DNA from: Cellulosilyticum sp.
Lineage (GTDB): Bacteria > Bacillota > Clostridia > Lachnospirales > Cellulosilyticaceae
Direction: 5' to 3'
DNA length: 34,778 nucleotides
NCBI GenBank assembly: GCA_015058045.1
Contig: SVDC01000040.1
Coordinates: forward strand, 1-34,778
Numbering within the stretch: position 1 is the first letter of the stretch; every line of letters starts with the position of its first letter. Both the position numbers and the translations under genes were made by a program. A model generated the notes under the pieces. It did no database searches, was not told where the DNA came from, and saw nothing but the letters and a program-made list of their open reading frames with translations. Shown here piece by piece: positions 1 to 6,242 of the stretch.

Positions 1-10
1 TTTATAAATA

Positions 11-28
11 ATGCATATTATTATGCAT
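11..28. repeat. Inverted repeat upstream of an orphan promoter
   Basis: Seven-base arms ATGCATA/TATGCAT are separated by four bases. The ATGCAT word recurs at 70-79, inside the spacer of the promoter at 61-89. The placement suggests a regulator binding site, but no regulator is identified and A/T-rich palindromes also arise by chance. Confidence 0.4.
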
Positions 29-60
29 TGTTCCGATAAGAATTAATAAGAAAAATAATG

Positions 61-89
61 TTGTCATTCATGCATGCATATGCTATAAT
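61..89 (+). promoter_or_regulatory. Sigma-A promoter, plus strand
   Basis: TTGTCA (61-66) and TATAAT (84-89) are separated by 17 bases, with a TG extension at 81-82. It is the best promoter in the left 600 bases and the only convincing plus-strand one in the window. No open reading frame with a ribosome binding site follows; a terminator-like hairpin follows about 55-60 bases after the expected start. Confidence 0.65.
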
Positions 90-95
90 GGAAAA

Positions 96-176
96 AAATA
101 TATTTACCTTAGCATATTAACGCATTTTATAATGCTATCACAAAACAAGGGGTGAGTCAACCCCTTATTTTATTTT
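96..176 (+). ncRNA. Candidate small RNA of about 80 nt
   Basis: A transcript from the promoter at 61-89 would start near 96 and end at the U-rich tail near 176. It has a small hairpin with GCATT/AATGC arms near 122-135 and then the terminator hairpin. It contains no start codon with a Shine-Dalgarno site. It does not match an RNA family I recognise, so the call rests on promoter-terminator geometry only. Confidence 0.35.
147..176 (+). terminator. Rho-independent terminator, possibly bidirectional
   Basis: Stem AAGGGGT/ACCCCTT (147-153, 160-166), loop GAGTCA, followed by ATTTTATTTTT on the plus strand. On the minus strand the tail is TTGTTTTG, so it could also end a leftward transcript from the promoter at 351-380. 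Confidence 0.65.
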
Positions 177-350
177 TATCCTAAAAACTAACATCTTCTC
201 TTATTTTTAGATACAATTGATACTAGGTTATCATTATCTTTTTTGAGTTTCAAGGGAATAGCCCTGTAACTTCAAAAGTAACCTCATTTTCATTCTCAAA
301 CAAAGTAATACTTTTATATTATGTGTCCCTATTTTGTACGAGCGTTTAGA

Positions 351-380
351 AGTATAGCACTCTAAGCTAAAAGTTGTCAA
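351..380 (-). promoter_or_regulatory. Sigma-A promoter, minus strand, with no intact gene behind it
   Basis: TTGACA (375-380) and TATACT (351-356) are 18 bases apart. Downstream, about 310-205, one frame reads like protein (ENENEVTFEVTGLFP) up to a stop, and the reading continues in the neighbouring frame (LKLKKDNDNLVSIVSKN). This suggests a frameshifted relic. No start codon with a good ribosome binding site is visible. The 66-codon frame at 411-611 starts inside the terminator hairpin and is not accepted. Confidence 0.55.
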
Positions 381-596
381 TCATTCTGCACTTCCAATTT
401 ATTCATATCATTATCTCTTATTATTTTTCATTTTATCACATCTAATCTCATCACTTATTTTATATATGTGAGAATGCATCTTGCCCAATTCCAATTGCCA
501 TTTAAAATGTGAACTTCTGTCTATTTGTAAAGTCACGCTAATAAACACAATCGAGTAGGCGCTAAATAATGATAGAATTAAATCAATACTATTAGC

Positions 597-640
597 AAAA
601 AGAAGCTGCATACTATGAAATTAGTACACAGCTTCTTTTA
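597..640 (-). terminator. Terminator of the coiled-coil gene
   Basis: Arms AGAAGCTG/CAGCTTCT (601-608 and 629-636) with an inner TACTA/TAGTA pairing and a run of T on the minus strand. It lies about 50 bases after the stop of the gene at 691-1635 and closes that single-gene unit. Confidence 0.8.
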
Positions 641-690
641 TTAATAGATCAACTACTCTAAATTATCTTGTTGCCTAGTATATCACAGAA

Positions 691-1635
691 TTATACCAAA
701 GTATCTACAACCATTCCCTCTAAATCTTCCATAAGTAAATTTGCTTTCTTCACCATATCTTTTACCTTTTTCATTACCTCTTCTTGATCTATATCACCAA
801 GCGCCTCTTTAACGCCTGCTTCAACATTGTTCTCTTTCTTTTCTGTTTCTGTCTGGGTCTCTTGAGCCTGTTCTTTCTGTTCTTGTTCCTCCTCTATTTT
901 CTCTTGTTCTTTCTTTGCTTCTTCCTCTTTTTCTTCAACGCTTTCAATTCCCTCTTTAGCTGCCATTAATACAATAGCTTGATTACCTTCTTCCATAATC
1001 TTTTCTGCCGCTTTAAAAGCATCTTCCATGGCATGAGATTTGGCATTTTCTTTACGTATTTCTGAAAGACCAGCAGCATATCCTTCTTTTGTCCTCTGTA
1101 ATGTAGCGATTTTCTCTTCTTTTTCTTGAGCACCTGCATCCAAATCTAACATGGTAACTTGTGCATCTGTTAGCTTACCCATACTCTGTAATTTCTCTTT
1201 TTGTTCTGGACCTAACAATCCAGAGCGCTGTTTTTCAATTAGGGCATTTATTTCCTCTTCTTCTGGACTCCCTTCTTCAATACCATATGCAGCTTTTAAT
1301 TCCTCTTTACGTTTATTTATATTGTTAAGCTCTTCATTGACACCTTCGATTTCTTTATCCAACATATCGATTTGACTCATCATTTCCTTTTCTATGTCTT
1401 GTATCTCTTTTCCTTTCTTATAGGCATCATCTATAAGCTGACGTGCCATACGCTGAACATCTTTTTTCTTTTCATCCACTGCATTTTGTGATTGTGGCGT
1501 TATTTTATTAAGAAATGCCTGTCCGTCAATTATATTACTTGATTTTTTATCTCCTGCCTCTTTAGTATTTTTATTCATTTGATTAAACGGGTTAACCCCT
1601 AAATCTGTATAGCTATTAATAACAATATTACCCAT
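691..1635 (-). CDS. Coiled-coil protein of unknown function in the sigma-28 regulon
   Basis: I do not recognise this 314-aa protein. The start is the ATG at 1635, eight bases after GGAG, rather than an in-frame ATG seven codons upstream that overlaps this site. Residues ~1-50 are polar and Asn/Ser-rich, with no signal peptide or membrane segment. From ~50 to the end it is almost wholly charged helix with heptad-like runs, including a Glu/Gln/Lys tract at ~235-275 (EEEQEQKEQAQ). A more ordinary amphipathic tail ends in MVVDTLV. The gene stands alone between its own promoter and terminator. The promoter is a perfect sigma-28 match (1690-1716), so it should be expressed with flagellin and other late motility genes. 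It could be a flagellum-secreted, chaperone or motor-associated protein, but no domain supports any of these. Low-complexity acidic coiled coils give misleading similarity hits. Confidence 0.85.
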   Translation of the reverse strand: MGNIVINSYTDLGVNPFNQMNKNTKEAGDKKSSNIIDGQAFLNKITPQSQNAVDEKKKDVQRMARQLIDDAYKKGKEIQDIEKEMMSQIDMLDKEIEGVNEELNNINKRKEELKAAYGIEEGSPEEEEINALIEKQRSGLLGPEQKEKLQSMGKLTDAQVTMLDLDAGAQEKEEKIATLQRTKEGYAAGLSEIRKENAKSHAMEDAFKAAEKIMEEGNQAIVLMAAKEGIESVEEKEEEAKKEQEKIEEEQEQKEQAQETQTETEKKENNVEAGVKEALGDIDQEEVMKKVKDMVKKANLLMEDLEGMVVDTLV

Positions 1636-1689
1636 ATTTTTCTCTCCCCTCTCCATTTAATATTTCATATATAAATGATATCTTATTTT

Positions 1690-1716
1690 ATATCGGCAAA
1701 ACCGTAGAGTTTTTTA
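1690..1716 (-). promoter_or_regulatory. Sigma-28 (flagellar) promoter, perfect consensus
   Basis: TAAA (1713-1716), 15 bases, then GCCGATAT (1690-1697), exactly the Bacillus SigD consensus. The start codon of the coiled-coil gene lies about 50 bases after the predicted transcription start. Confidence 0.85.
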
Positions 1717-1878
1717 TATTTTCAGAAAATTTAAATCCTGTATGTATATTTTATTTCTTCTTTTATACGTTCTCATTTTTACTTTCTACCCTCAGAAGTT
1801 TATGAGTAGATACACCCCCTCAACTTTTAAGATGTACTATAATCTGATTTCCATTAGCTTACACCTATTTTGTACAAG

Positions 1879-1909
1879 AAAAAAGAGGTAATCCTAAGAC
1901 TACCCCTTT
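1879..1909 (-). terminator. Terminator of the second rplL gene
   Basis: On the minus strand, GGGGTAGTC pairs with GATTACCTC around the loop TTAG (two G-U pairs), followed by TTTTTT. It lies 25 bases after the stop codon. Confidence 0.8.
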
Positions 1910-1933
1910 CCGCTATTCGCATTAAACCGTTAA

Positions 1934-2302
1934 TTATTTTAATGTAACCTTAGCGCCAACTTCTTCTAATTTAGTTTTGATTGCTTCAGCTCCTTCTTTA
2001 GCTACGCCTTCTTTAAGCATTTTTGGAGCGCCATCTACAGCTTCTTTAGCTTCTTTTAAACCAAGACCTGTGATTTCACGAACCACTTTAATAACTTTGA
2101 TTTTTTCTGAACCAGCTTCTGTTAATTCAACATCGAAGTCTGTTTTTTCTTCTGCTGCTGCCGCTGGACCTGCTGCAACCATAACACCTGCTGCTGCTGA
2201 TACACCAAATTCTTCTTCACAAGCTGCTACTAATTCATTTAATTCTAAAATAGTAAGTTCTTTTACTGCATCTATAATTTCTTGAATTGATAATTTTGCC
2301 AT
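1934..2302 (-). CDS. rplL: 50S ribosomal protein L7/L12, second copy
   Basis: 122 aa, the full family length. It has the N-terminal dimerisation and L10-binding region, the Ala/Gly-rich hinge ([13 protein letters not shown], ~40-53) and the C-terminal factor-binding domain ending [10 protein letters not shown]7/L12 dimers form the ribosomal stalk that recruits EF-Tu, EF-G, IF2 and RF3. The start is the ATG eight bases after GGAGG; the in-frame GTG just before it is too close. It differs from the copy at 2937-3308 at only a few residues (A for T near 31, a shorter hinge, G for E and T for A near the end), so it is recent or kept alike by conversion. Unlike the other copy it has no rplJ partner: it follows directly after its own L10 leader and attenuator. 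Two intact rplL genes in one genome are rare. Confidence 0.97.
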   Translation of the reverse strand: MAKLSIQEIIDAVKELTILELNELVAACEEEFGVSAAAGVMVAAGPAAAAEEKTDFDVELTEAGSEKIKVIKVVREITGLGLKEAKEAVDGAPKMLKEGVAKEGAEAIKTKLEEVGAKVTLK

Positions 2303-2323
2303 CACTATATCCTCCTTTTAATT

Positions 2324-2366
2324 TAAAGAAAAAGTCACTTTGCTTCAATCCGCAGGCAAAGTGACT
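2324..2366 (-). terminator. Attenuator of the second L10 leader
   Basis: An 11-bp perfect stem, AGTCACTTTGC/GCAAAGTGACT (2333-2343, 2356-2366), is followed on the minus strand by CTTTTTCTTT. It stands just before the ribosome binding site of the second rplL, so it must be read through for that gene to be expressed. The same element precedes rplJ at 3894-3933. Confidence 0.85.
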
Positions 2367-2460
2367 TCTATTATTTTTAGTCGATCTATCTTTTTATCTA
2401 TAAGACCTCGGTAGGTTGATTTACGTTACACTCAAAAGAGCACCTACTATCTGCGGTGTG
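2367..2460 (-). promoter_or_regulatory. L10 (rplJL) autoregulatory leader, second copy, without rplJ
   Basis: This carries the same landmarks as the leader of rplJ at 3934-4020: ACCGCAGA, AGTAGGTG, then AACGTA and CCTACCGAGGTCTTAT in the same order and spacing, with AGTAGGT pairing to ACCTACC. In Firmicutes this leader binds the L10(L12)4 complex and shifts folding toward the attenuator. Here it controls an L7/L12 gene alone, which implies a duplicated leader-rplJ-rplL unit that lost rplJ. Confidence 0.85.
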
Positions 2461-2487
2461 GTATATTACTATGAACAAGCAAATAGA

Positions 2488-2516
2488 AGTATATCATTTA
2501 CAGATTTAAAGTTCAA
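2488..2516 (-). promoter_or_regulatory. Sigma-A promoter of the second rplL
   Basis: TTGAAC (2511-2516), 17 bases, TATACT (2488-2493). The -10 box is the same as in the rplJ promoter. Confidence 0.75.
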
Positions 2517-2883
2517 TGTTTTGTAGCTTCCAATTTATGCATGTGTTTATATTGTCTTATTGTAAAGATATTACAATACCCCCTATCCCTTATAAATAGT
2601 AGCCAAATAACCTTTATTTTTTCTTATCCTTATGTATTATTTCCATTATTTCACTTCACCTCATAAAGCCCTCTACTCTCTGAAAAGTATTTACTCAACA
2701 CTTATAATACTCTTTTTGTATTGACAGTGCACTTCACTCAAATAGTCTTCTAAGCAACTTAAATTCTACAAACTCCCAATAAACTCAAATTAATAATGGT
2801 ACAATTTATGCTGGTAATCTCAATTCTATCTCTAATACTAATCAATCTCCTCTAGGTTAATACATTTAACTTTTTAACATAGC
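2517..2883. other. Gene-free spacer between the two rplL units
   Basis: No gene is supported. Two things stand out. A dyad TATTGTAA/TTACAATA with a 5-base loop lies at 2558-2578, upstream of the rplL promoter. A plus-strand open stretch at 2783-2860 reads like protein (NNGTIYAGNLNSISNTNQS) but has no start codon or ribosome binding site and is preceded by a stop; it may be the tail of a lost gene. The rest is A/T-rich and featureless. Confidence 0.5.
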
Positions 2884-2915
2884 AAAAAAGGCAACCCCTA
2901 GGGATTGCCTTTTTT
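2884..2915 (-). terminator. Terminator of rplJ-rplL
   Basis: AAAAAAGGCAA pairs with TTGCCTTTTTT around a CCCTAGGGG-type core, ending in a T run on the minus strand. It ends the first rplJ-rplL unit, so the second rplL needs its own promoter. Confidence 0.85.
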
Positions 2916-2936
2916 ATACATCAATTAATCGATGAA

Positions 2937-3308
2937 TTATTTTAAAGTTACTTTAGCGCCAACTTCTTCTAATTTAGCTTTGATTGCTTCAGCTTCTTCT
3001 TTAGCTACGCCTTCTTTAAGCATTTTTGGAGCGCCATCTACAGCTTCTTTAGCTTCTTTTAAGCCAAGACCTGTGATTTCACGTACAACTTTGATTACTT
3101 TGATTTTTTCTGAACCAGCTTCTGTTAATTCAACATCGAAGTCTGTTTTTTCTTCTGCTGCTGCACCTGCTGGACCTGCTGCAACCATAACACCTGCTGC
3201 TGCTGATACACCAAATTCTTCTTCACAAGCTGTTACTAATTCGTTTAATTCTAAGATAGTTAATTCTTTAACTGCATCGATAATTTCTTGGATTGATAAT
3301 TTTGCCAT
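2937..3308 (-). CDS. rplL: 50S ribosomal protein L7/L12, first copy
   Basis: 123 aa, a standard L7/L12: helical N-terminal domain ([16 protein letters not shown]), flexible Ala-rich hinge (~40-54) and C-terminal domain with [18 protein letters not shown], the translation-factor docking surface. The start is the ATG eight bases after GGAGG; the upstream in-frame ATG is discarded. It lies 72 bases after rplJ, the usual order, and shares its promoter and L10 leader. This is the ancestral copy by context. It is nearly identical in DNA and protein to the copy at 1934-2302. Confidence 0.98.
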   Translation of the reverse strand: MAKLSIQEIIDAVKELTILELNELVTACEEEFGVSAAAGVMVAAGPAGAAAEEKTDFDVELTEAGSEKIKVIKVVREITGLGLKEAKEAVDGAPKMLKEGVAKEEAEAIKAKLEEVGAKVTLK

Positions 3309-3380
3309 TGTAAGCACCTCCATAATTTTTAATAAATAATTTGTAATTGTTTAAATACGTTATCTGCGTTGAAACGTATC

Positions 3381-3866
3381 TTATGCTTCTTTCTCTGCAA
3401 CTTGTTTGATAACGCGTGCAAAGCTTGCAATAGGTGATTTGAAGCTTCCGAGTAAACGACCAAGTAACTCTTCTCTTGGAGCGATGTTACCGATTGCCAT
3501 CATACCTTTAGCATCGTAGTAAGTACCTTCTACTACACCTGATTTGAATTCTAATTTATCGTTTTCTTTAGCTACTTTAGCAAGGATTCTTGGTCCTGCT
3601 GTTGCGTCAGCGTAAGAAATAGCGATAGCTGTTGGTCCTTCAAGATCTTTAGAAATCTCTGCGAACTCAGTACCTTCGATTGCGAAGTTAACCATAGTGT
3701 TTTTGTAAACTTTGTACTCAACACCAGCTTCACGAAGTTCTTTACGAAGTTTTGTATCTTGTTCTACTGTAAGACCACGGTAGTCTACTAATAAAACTGA
3801 AGATGCTCCGTTAAGTTTTTCTTTGATTTGGTTAACAATCACTTGTTTTTGTTCTACTTTTGCCAT
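3381..3866 (-). CDS. rplJ: 50S ribosomal protein L10
   Basis: 161 aa. L10 anchors the L7/L12 dimers to 23S rRNA at the stalk base, and in complex with L12 represses its own leader. The N-terminal part has the family pattern (MAKVEQKQVIVNQIKEKLN, then SVLLVDYRGLTV), and the C-terminal helix that holds L12 ends FARVIKQVAEKEA. The start is the ATG seven bases after GGAGG; the longer frame upstream begins within the attenuator and is rejected. In most Firmicutes rplJ directly follows rplA. Here rplA ends about 12 kb away at 15949, with a glycan cassette between. Confidence 0.98.
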   Translation of the reverse strand: MAKVEQKQVIVNQIKEKLNGASSVLLVDYRGLTVEQDTKLRKELREAGVEYKVYKNTMVNFAIEGTEFAEISKDLEGPTAIAISYADATAGPRILAKVAKENDKLEFKSGVVEGTYYDAKGMMAIGNIAPREELLGRLLGSFKSPIASFARVIKQVAEKEA

Positions 3867-3893
3867 TGTTACACCTCCTTGATTTCTTGCAAT

Positions 3894-3933
3894 AAAAAAA
3901 TCCACTTTGCTTTTGCGCCCGCAGTCAAAGTGG
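3894..3933 (-). terminator. Attenuator of the rplJ leader
   Basis: Stem CCACTTTG/CAAAGTGG (3902-3909, 3926-3933) followed by ATTTTTTT on the minus strand, 28 bases before the rplJ start codon. It is the terminator half of the L10 leader switch. Confidence 0.88.
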
Positions 3934-4020
3934 TTACTTCCGTCCTAATATATAATAAGACCTCGGTAGGTTGTATACGTTATGCCACTGGCACCTACTG
4001 TCTGCGGTACAGTATTCTGC
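3934..4020 (-). promoter_or_regulatory. L10 (rplJL) autoregulatory leader, first copy
   Basis: The minus strand carries ACCGCAGA, CAGTAGGTG, AACGTAT and CCTACCGAGGTCTTAT, the conserved landmarks of the Firmicutes L10 leader, with AGTAGGT pairing to ACCTACC, and then the attenuator. Excess L10(L12)4 is expected to bind here and favour termination. Confidence 0.88.
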
Positions 4021-4034
4021 TTTCAACAAAAACA

Positions 4035-4063
4035 AGTATATCAGTTCATCCACAGGTTGTCAA
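4035..4063 (-). promoter_or_regulatory. Sigma-A promoter of rplJ-rplL
   Basis: TTGACA (4058-4063), 17 bases, TATACT (4035-4040), nearly ideal. It gives rplJL its own transcription start, away from rplKA. Confidence 0.88.
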
Positions 4064-4089
4064 CATTTTTGTTGTGGAATATTTTGTAT

Positions 4090-4108
4090 AATACATAATC
4101 TATGTATT
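4090..4108 (-). terminator. Weak hairpin terminator after the deacetylase gene
   Basis: A perfect 8-bp stem AATACATA/TATGTATT with a 3-base loop lies 51 bases after the stop of the deacetylase gene. The tail is A/T-rich but lacks a clean T run, so termination may be leaky into the rplJ promoter region. Confidence 0.4.
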
Positions 4109-4159
4109 GTAATTCCATATAGTAAAGTAATTAAATTATGATGTGCTTATAAAATGACT

Positions 4160-5128
4160 TTAGCTTTTTAAAGGTACTGATATGTAATTACTACTTTTAG
4201 GTGGAAAATCATTTGTATCAAATCTTGGTATTTTAAACTTATTATCTTTTCCCACCATCGCTATCCCTACATTAGTCGATAGTCCTAATTTACAATTTTG
4301 ACTATCTATATATTTGATAACATCCTCACTATAAGAACCATACGGATAATTCATTACCCAATTTTTCGAGTCAATTAATTCACCCATGCACTCTAGTGCT
4401 TTATCAATATCCTTTACTAACTCTTCCTCAGTTAATTTATTTAGCCAATAGTGATCATAACCATGTAGCCCAAAGTGCATCCCACTATTCTTCATACATC
4501 TCATTTGATCATAGTTCATATAAAGTTCTCTAGCAAACTTCTCTTCATCTATCCCAACATATTCTTTAAATAAAGTACTTGTAATCTTGTTTCTTAAATC
4601 TTCACTTAAACCTTTCTGTAATACTCTTTTAAAGAATATTATTTCCTTAGAATCAAAACGACTTTCTCCTGTATAAGTGTTAAACAATTCTTCATTACTC
4701 ATTATTTGATATTCTTGTCCTCTATAGTAATCTAGTTGCTTATATAACGCTTGAACAAGCTTCTCAATCTTAGCACTTGCTAAAATAAAGTGAATTTTAT
4801 TCACATCAAGTAATTTATTTTCTACAAATACTTTTCCTGGTACAAAGAATGACCCCTGTATCTTATATAGGTTTAGTATGGGAAAAACATAGTTAAAATG
4901 ATCAATATAACCATCATCAAAGGTAAGTAGCATTGCCTTCTCAGGTAGAGTATAACTTCCATTGTAGGCCTCAATTACTTCTTCCATAGATACTATATTA
5001 AAATTGTTTGCTAGAAATTCTACTTGATTTTTGAATAATTCATAGTCTAGTCCTTTAATTTCTGGATAGCGACTTTTTCTTAATTCTCTTACATAATGAT
5101 ACATCACAACATATAATTGATTATCCAC
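4160..5128 (-). CDS. Polysaccharide deacetylase (NodB/CE4 family), cytoplasmic
   Basis: 322 aa with a GTG start, nine bases after AGGA. The CE4 fold is marked by LLTFDDGY (~68-75; the catalytic base Asp and the metal-binding Asp), by HGYDHYWL (~225; the two metal-binding His) and by NYPYGSYS (~262). Unlike most cell-wall deacetylases it has no signal peptide, so it should act in the cytoplasm on a soluble or nucleotide- or lipid-linked sugar, removing an N-acyl group. It is the last gene of the cassette, 22 bases after DAHP synthase. A plausible role is to free an amine that another enzyme of the cassette then acylates (inference). The long insert (~100-220) between motifs is unusual for the family. 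Confidence 0.85.
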   Translation of the reverse strand: MDNQLYVVMYHYVRELRKSRYPEIKGLDYELFKNQVEFLANNFNIVSMEEVIEAYNGSYTLPEKAMLLTFDDGYIDHFNYVFPILNLYKIQGSFFVPGKVFVENKLLDVNKIHFILASAKIEKLVQALYKQLDYYRGQEYQIMSNEELFNTYTGESRFDSKEIIFFKRVLQKGLSEDLRNKITSTLFKEYVGIDEEKFARELYMNYDQMRCMKNSGMHFGLHGYDHYWLNKLTEEELVKDIDKALECMGELIDSKNWVMNYPYGSYSEDVIKYIDSQNCKLGLSTNVGIAMVGKDNKFKIPRFDTNDFPPKSSNYISVPLKS

Positions 5129-5150
5129 AACTCTTCTTCCTATTCTATTA

Positions 5151-5978
5151 CTATTTTTCTAGGCTATTCCTAAACTCTACTGTTTTTCCAATATCTTTTA
5201 CCAACAAATGAAACTGTTCTATTGTCAGTTGTTGCTCACTATCACTTAGTGCTTTGCTAGGATTTGGATGAACTTCTATTTCTAACCCATCACATCCTGC
5301 CATAATGGCACTTAAAGTCATCGGATGTATGAGCTCTATTCTACCTGTTGCATGTGATGGGTCTACTACTACTGGTAAATGTGTTAAAGTCTTTGCAGCT
5401 GCAACTGCACTTAAATCTAGTGTATTTCTTGTATAGTTTTCCATTGTTCGAATACCACGCTCACATAGAATAACCTTTTCATTTCCTTCATTCATAATAT
5501 ACTCTGCACAATTTAACCATTCTTCAATCGTTGCATTTAATCCTCTTTTCAAAAGAACAGGTTTATTAGTACGACCTACTTCAACCAACAAACTGAAGTT
5601 TTGCATATTCCTTGCACCAATTTGTAAGACATCAGAATACTGACTAACCATTGCAACGTCTCTTGTATCCATAACCTCTGTAATAATTGGTAACCCAACT
5701 TCTCGTCCTGCTTTATATAGTAATTCAAGTCCCTCTCTACCCAGGCCCTGGAATGCATAAGGAGAAGTTCTAGGTTTATACGCTCCACCTCTAAGCATAT
5801 TACCACCAGCCAATTTTACACCTAATGCTGCATCCATAATTTGCTCTTCAGATTCTACGCTACATGGTCCACCGATAATCAGGAAATCTCTTCCTATTAC
5901 TAAATCCTTTACTTTGATTTCTGTTTCTCTTTTTTTACCCTGTTCATCTAATTTATTTGCTAGTTTAAGATTCTTCAT
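5151..5978 (-). CDS. DAHP synthase-like aldolase (type I, short form)
   Basis: 275 aa from the ATG at 5978, which overlaps the end of the acyl carrier protein gene by 14 bases and implies translational coupling. Family motifs are complete: GGPCSVE, the phosphate-binding KPRTSPYAFQGLG, GARNMQNF, LLKRG, CERGIRT and VVDPSHATG (metal and substrate binding). Canonical members condense phosphoenolpyruvate with erythrose-4-phosphate to give DAHP, the first step to chorismate. The N-terminal extension is only ~30 residues, so the ACT-like/ferredoxin-like feedback domain of full-length type I-beta enzymes is missing. Its place in a glycan cassette beside AMP-ligase, ACP and a Gfo/Idh/MocA enzyme suggests a dedicated pathway, either an aromatic or seven-carbon building block or condensation with another aldose phosphate. 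The motifs cannot tell these apart, and it could be the cell's ordinary aroF-type gene. Confidence 0.88.
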   Translation of the reverse strand: MKNLKLANKLDEQGKKRETEIKVKDLVIGRDFLIIGGPCSVESEEQIMDAALGVKLAGGNMLRGGAYKPRTSPYAFQGLGREGLELLYKAGREVGLPIITEVMDTRDVAMVSQYSDVLQIGARNMQNFSLLVEVGRTNKPVLLKRGLNATIEEWLNCAEYIMNEGNEKVILCERGIRTMENYTRNTLDLSAVAAAKTLTHLPVVVDPSHATGRIELIHPMTLSAIMAGCDGLEIEVHPNPSKALSDSEQQLTIEQFHLLVKDIGKTVEFRNSLEK

Positions 5979-6219
5979 TGCTACGAACTTTACCTTCAAT
6001 TATTTCTATTAATTTCCCAACCACTCTAAATTCTGGCTTTGCTATTTCTTCATCTGAAAACTCAATTCCAAACTCCTCTTCAATACCCACAATAAATTGT
6101 ATAATCCCTAGTGAATCTATATATCCACTTTCTACATAATTAAGTTCATCAATATGTTGCATATCTTCTATGGTATACTTTTTTTGAATTTCATTTAATA
6201 CATATTCTCTTACTGTCAT
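5965..6219 (-). CDS. Acyl carrier protein
   Basis: 84 aa from the ATG at 6219 (six bases after AGGTG); a GTG three codons earlier is the alternative. It has the four-helix ACP pattern with the phosphopantetheine attachment Ser in GYIDSLGIIQF (~33-43) and the acidic helix VGIEEEFGIEF that docks partner enzymes. It is not the fatty-acid ACP: the context is AMP-ligase upstream (23 bases) and DAHP synthase downstream (overlapping), like D-alanyl or amino-acid carrier systems. The ligase probably loads a carboxylic acid onto the pantetheine arm for transfer to a sugar or ring (inference). Confidence 0.9.
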   Translation of the reverse strand: MTVREYVLNEIQKKYTIEDMQHIDELNYVESGYIDSLGIIQFIVGIEEEFGIEFSDEEIAKPEFRVVGKLIEIIEGKVRSNEES

Positions 6220-6242
6220 CTTTCTCACCTATCTCCTATTTA

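Noticed and set aside
32-39. Plus-strand sigma-28 promoter (TCCGATAA)
   Set aside because: The -10-like box is good but no TAAA lies 15-16 bases upstream (the position reads GCAT).
411-611. 66-codon minus-strand frame (MQLLFANSIDLIL...) as a gene
   Set aside because: Its start codon lies in the terminator hairpin of the neighbouring gene, there is no ribosome binding site, and the hydrophobic start is what A/T-rich DNA gives by chance.
1-690. tRNA, rRNA or CRISPR array
   Set aside because: No cloverleaf, rRNA motif or regularly spaced repeat was found here or elsewhere in the window.
784-969. Phe/Leu-rich plus-strand frame as a membrane peptide
   Set aside because: It is the complement of the Glu/Lys-rich coil of the gene at 691-1635, and has no ribosome binding site.
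1977-3339. Two similar plus-strand frames opposite the rplL genes
   Set aside because: Their similarity only mirrors the duplicated rplL coding strand.
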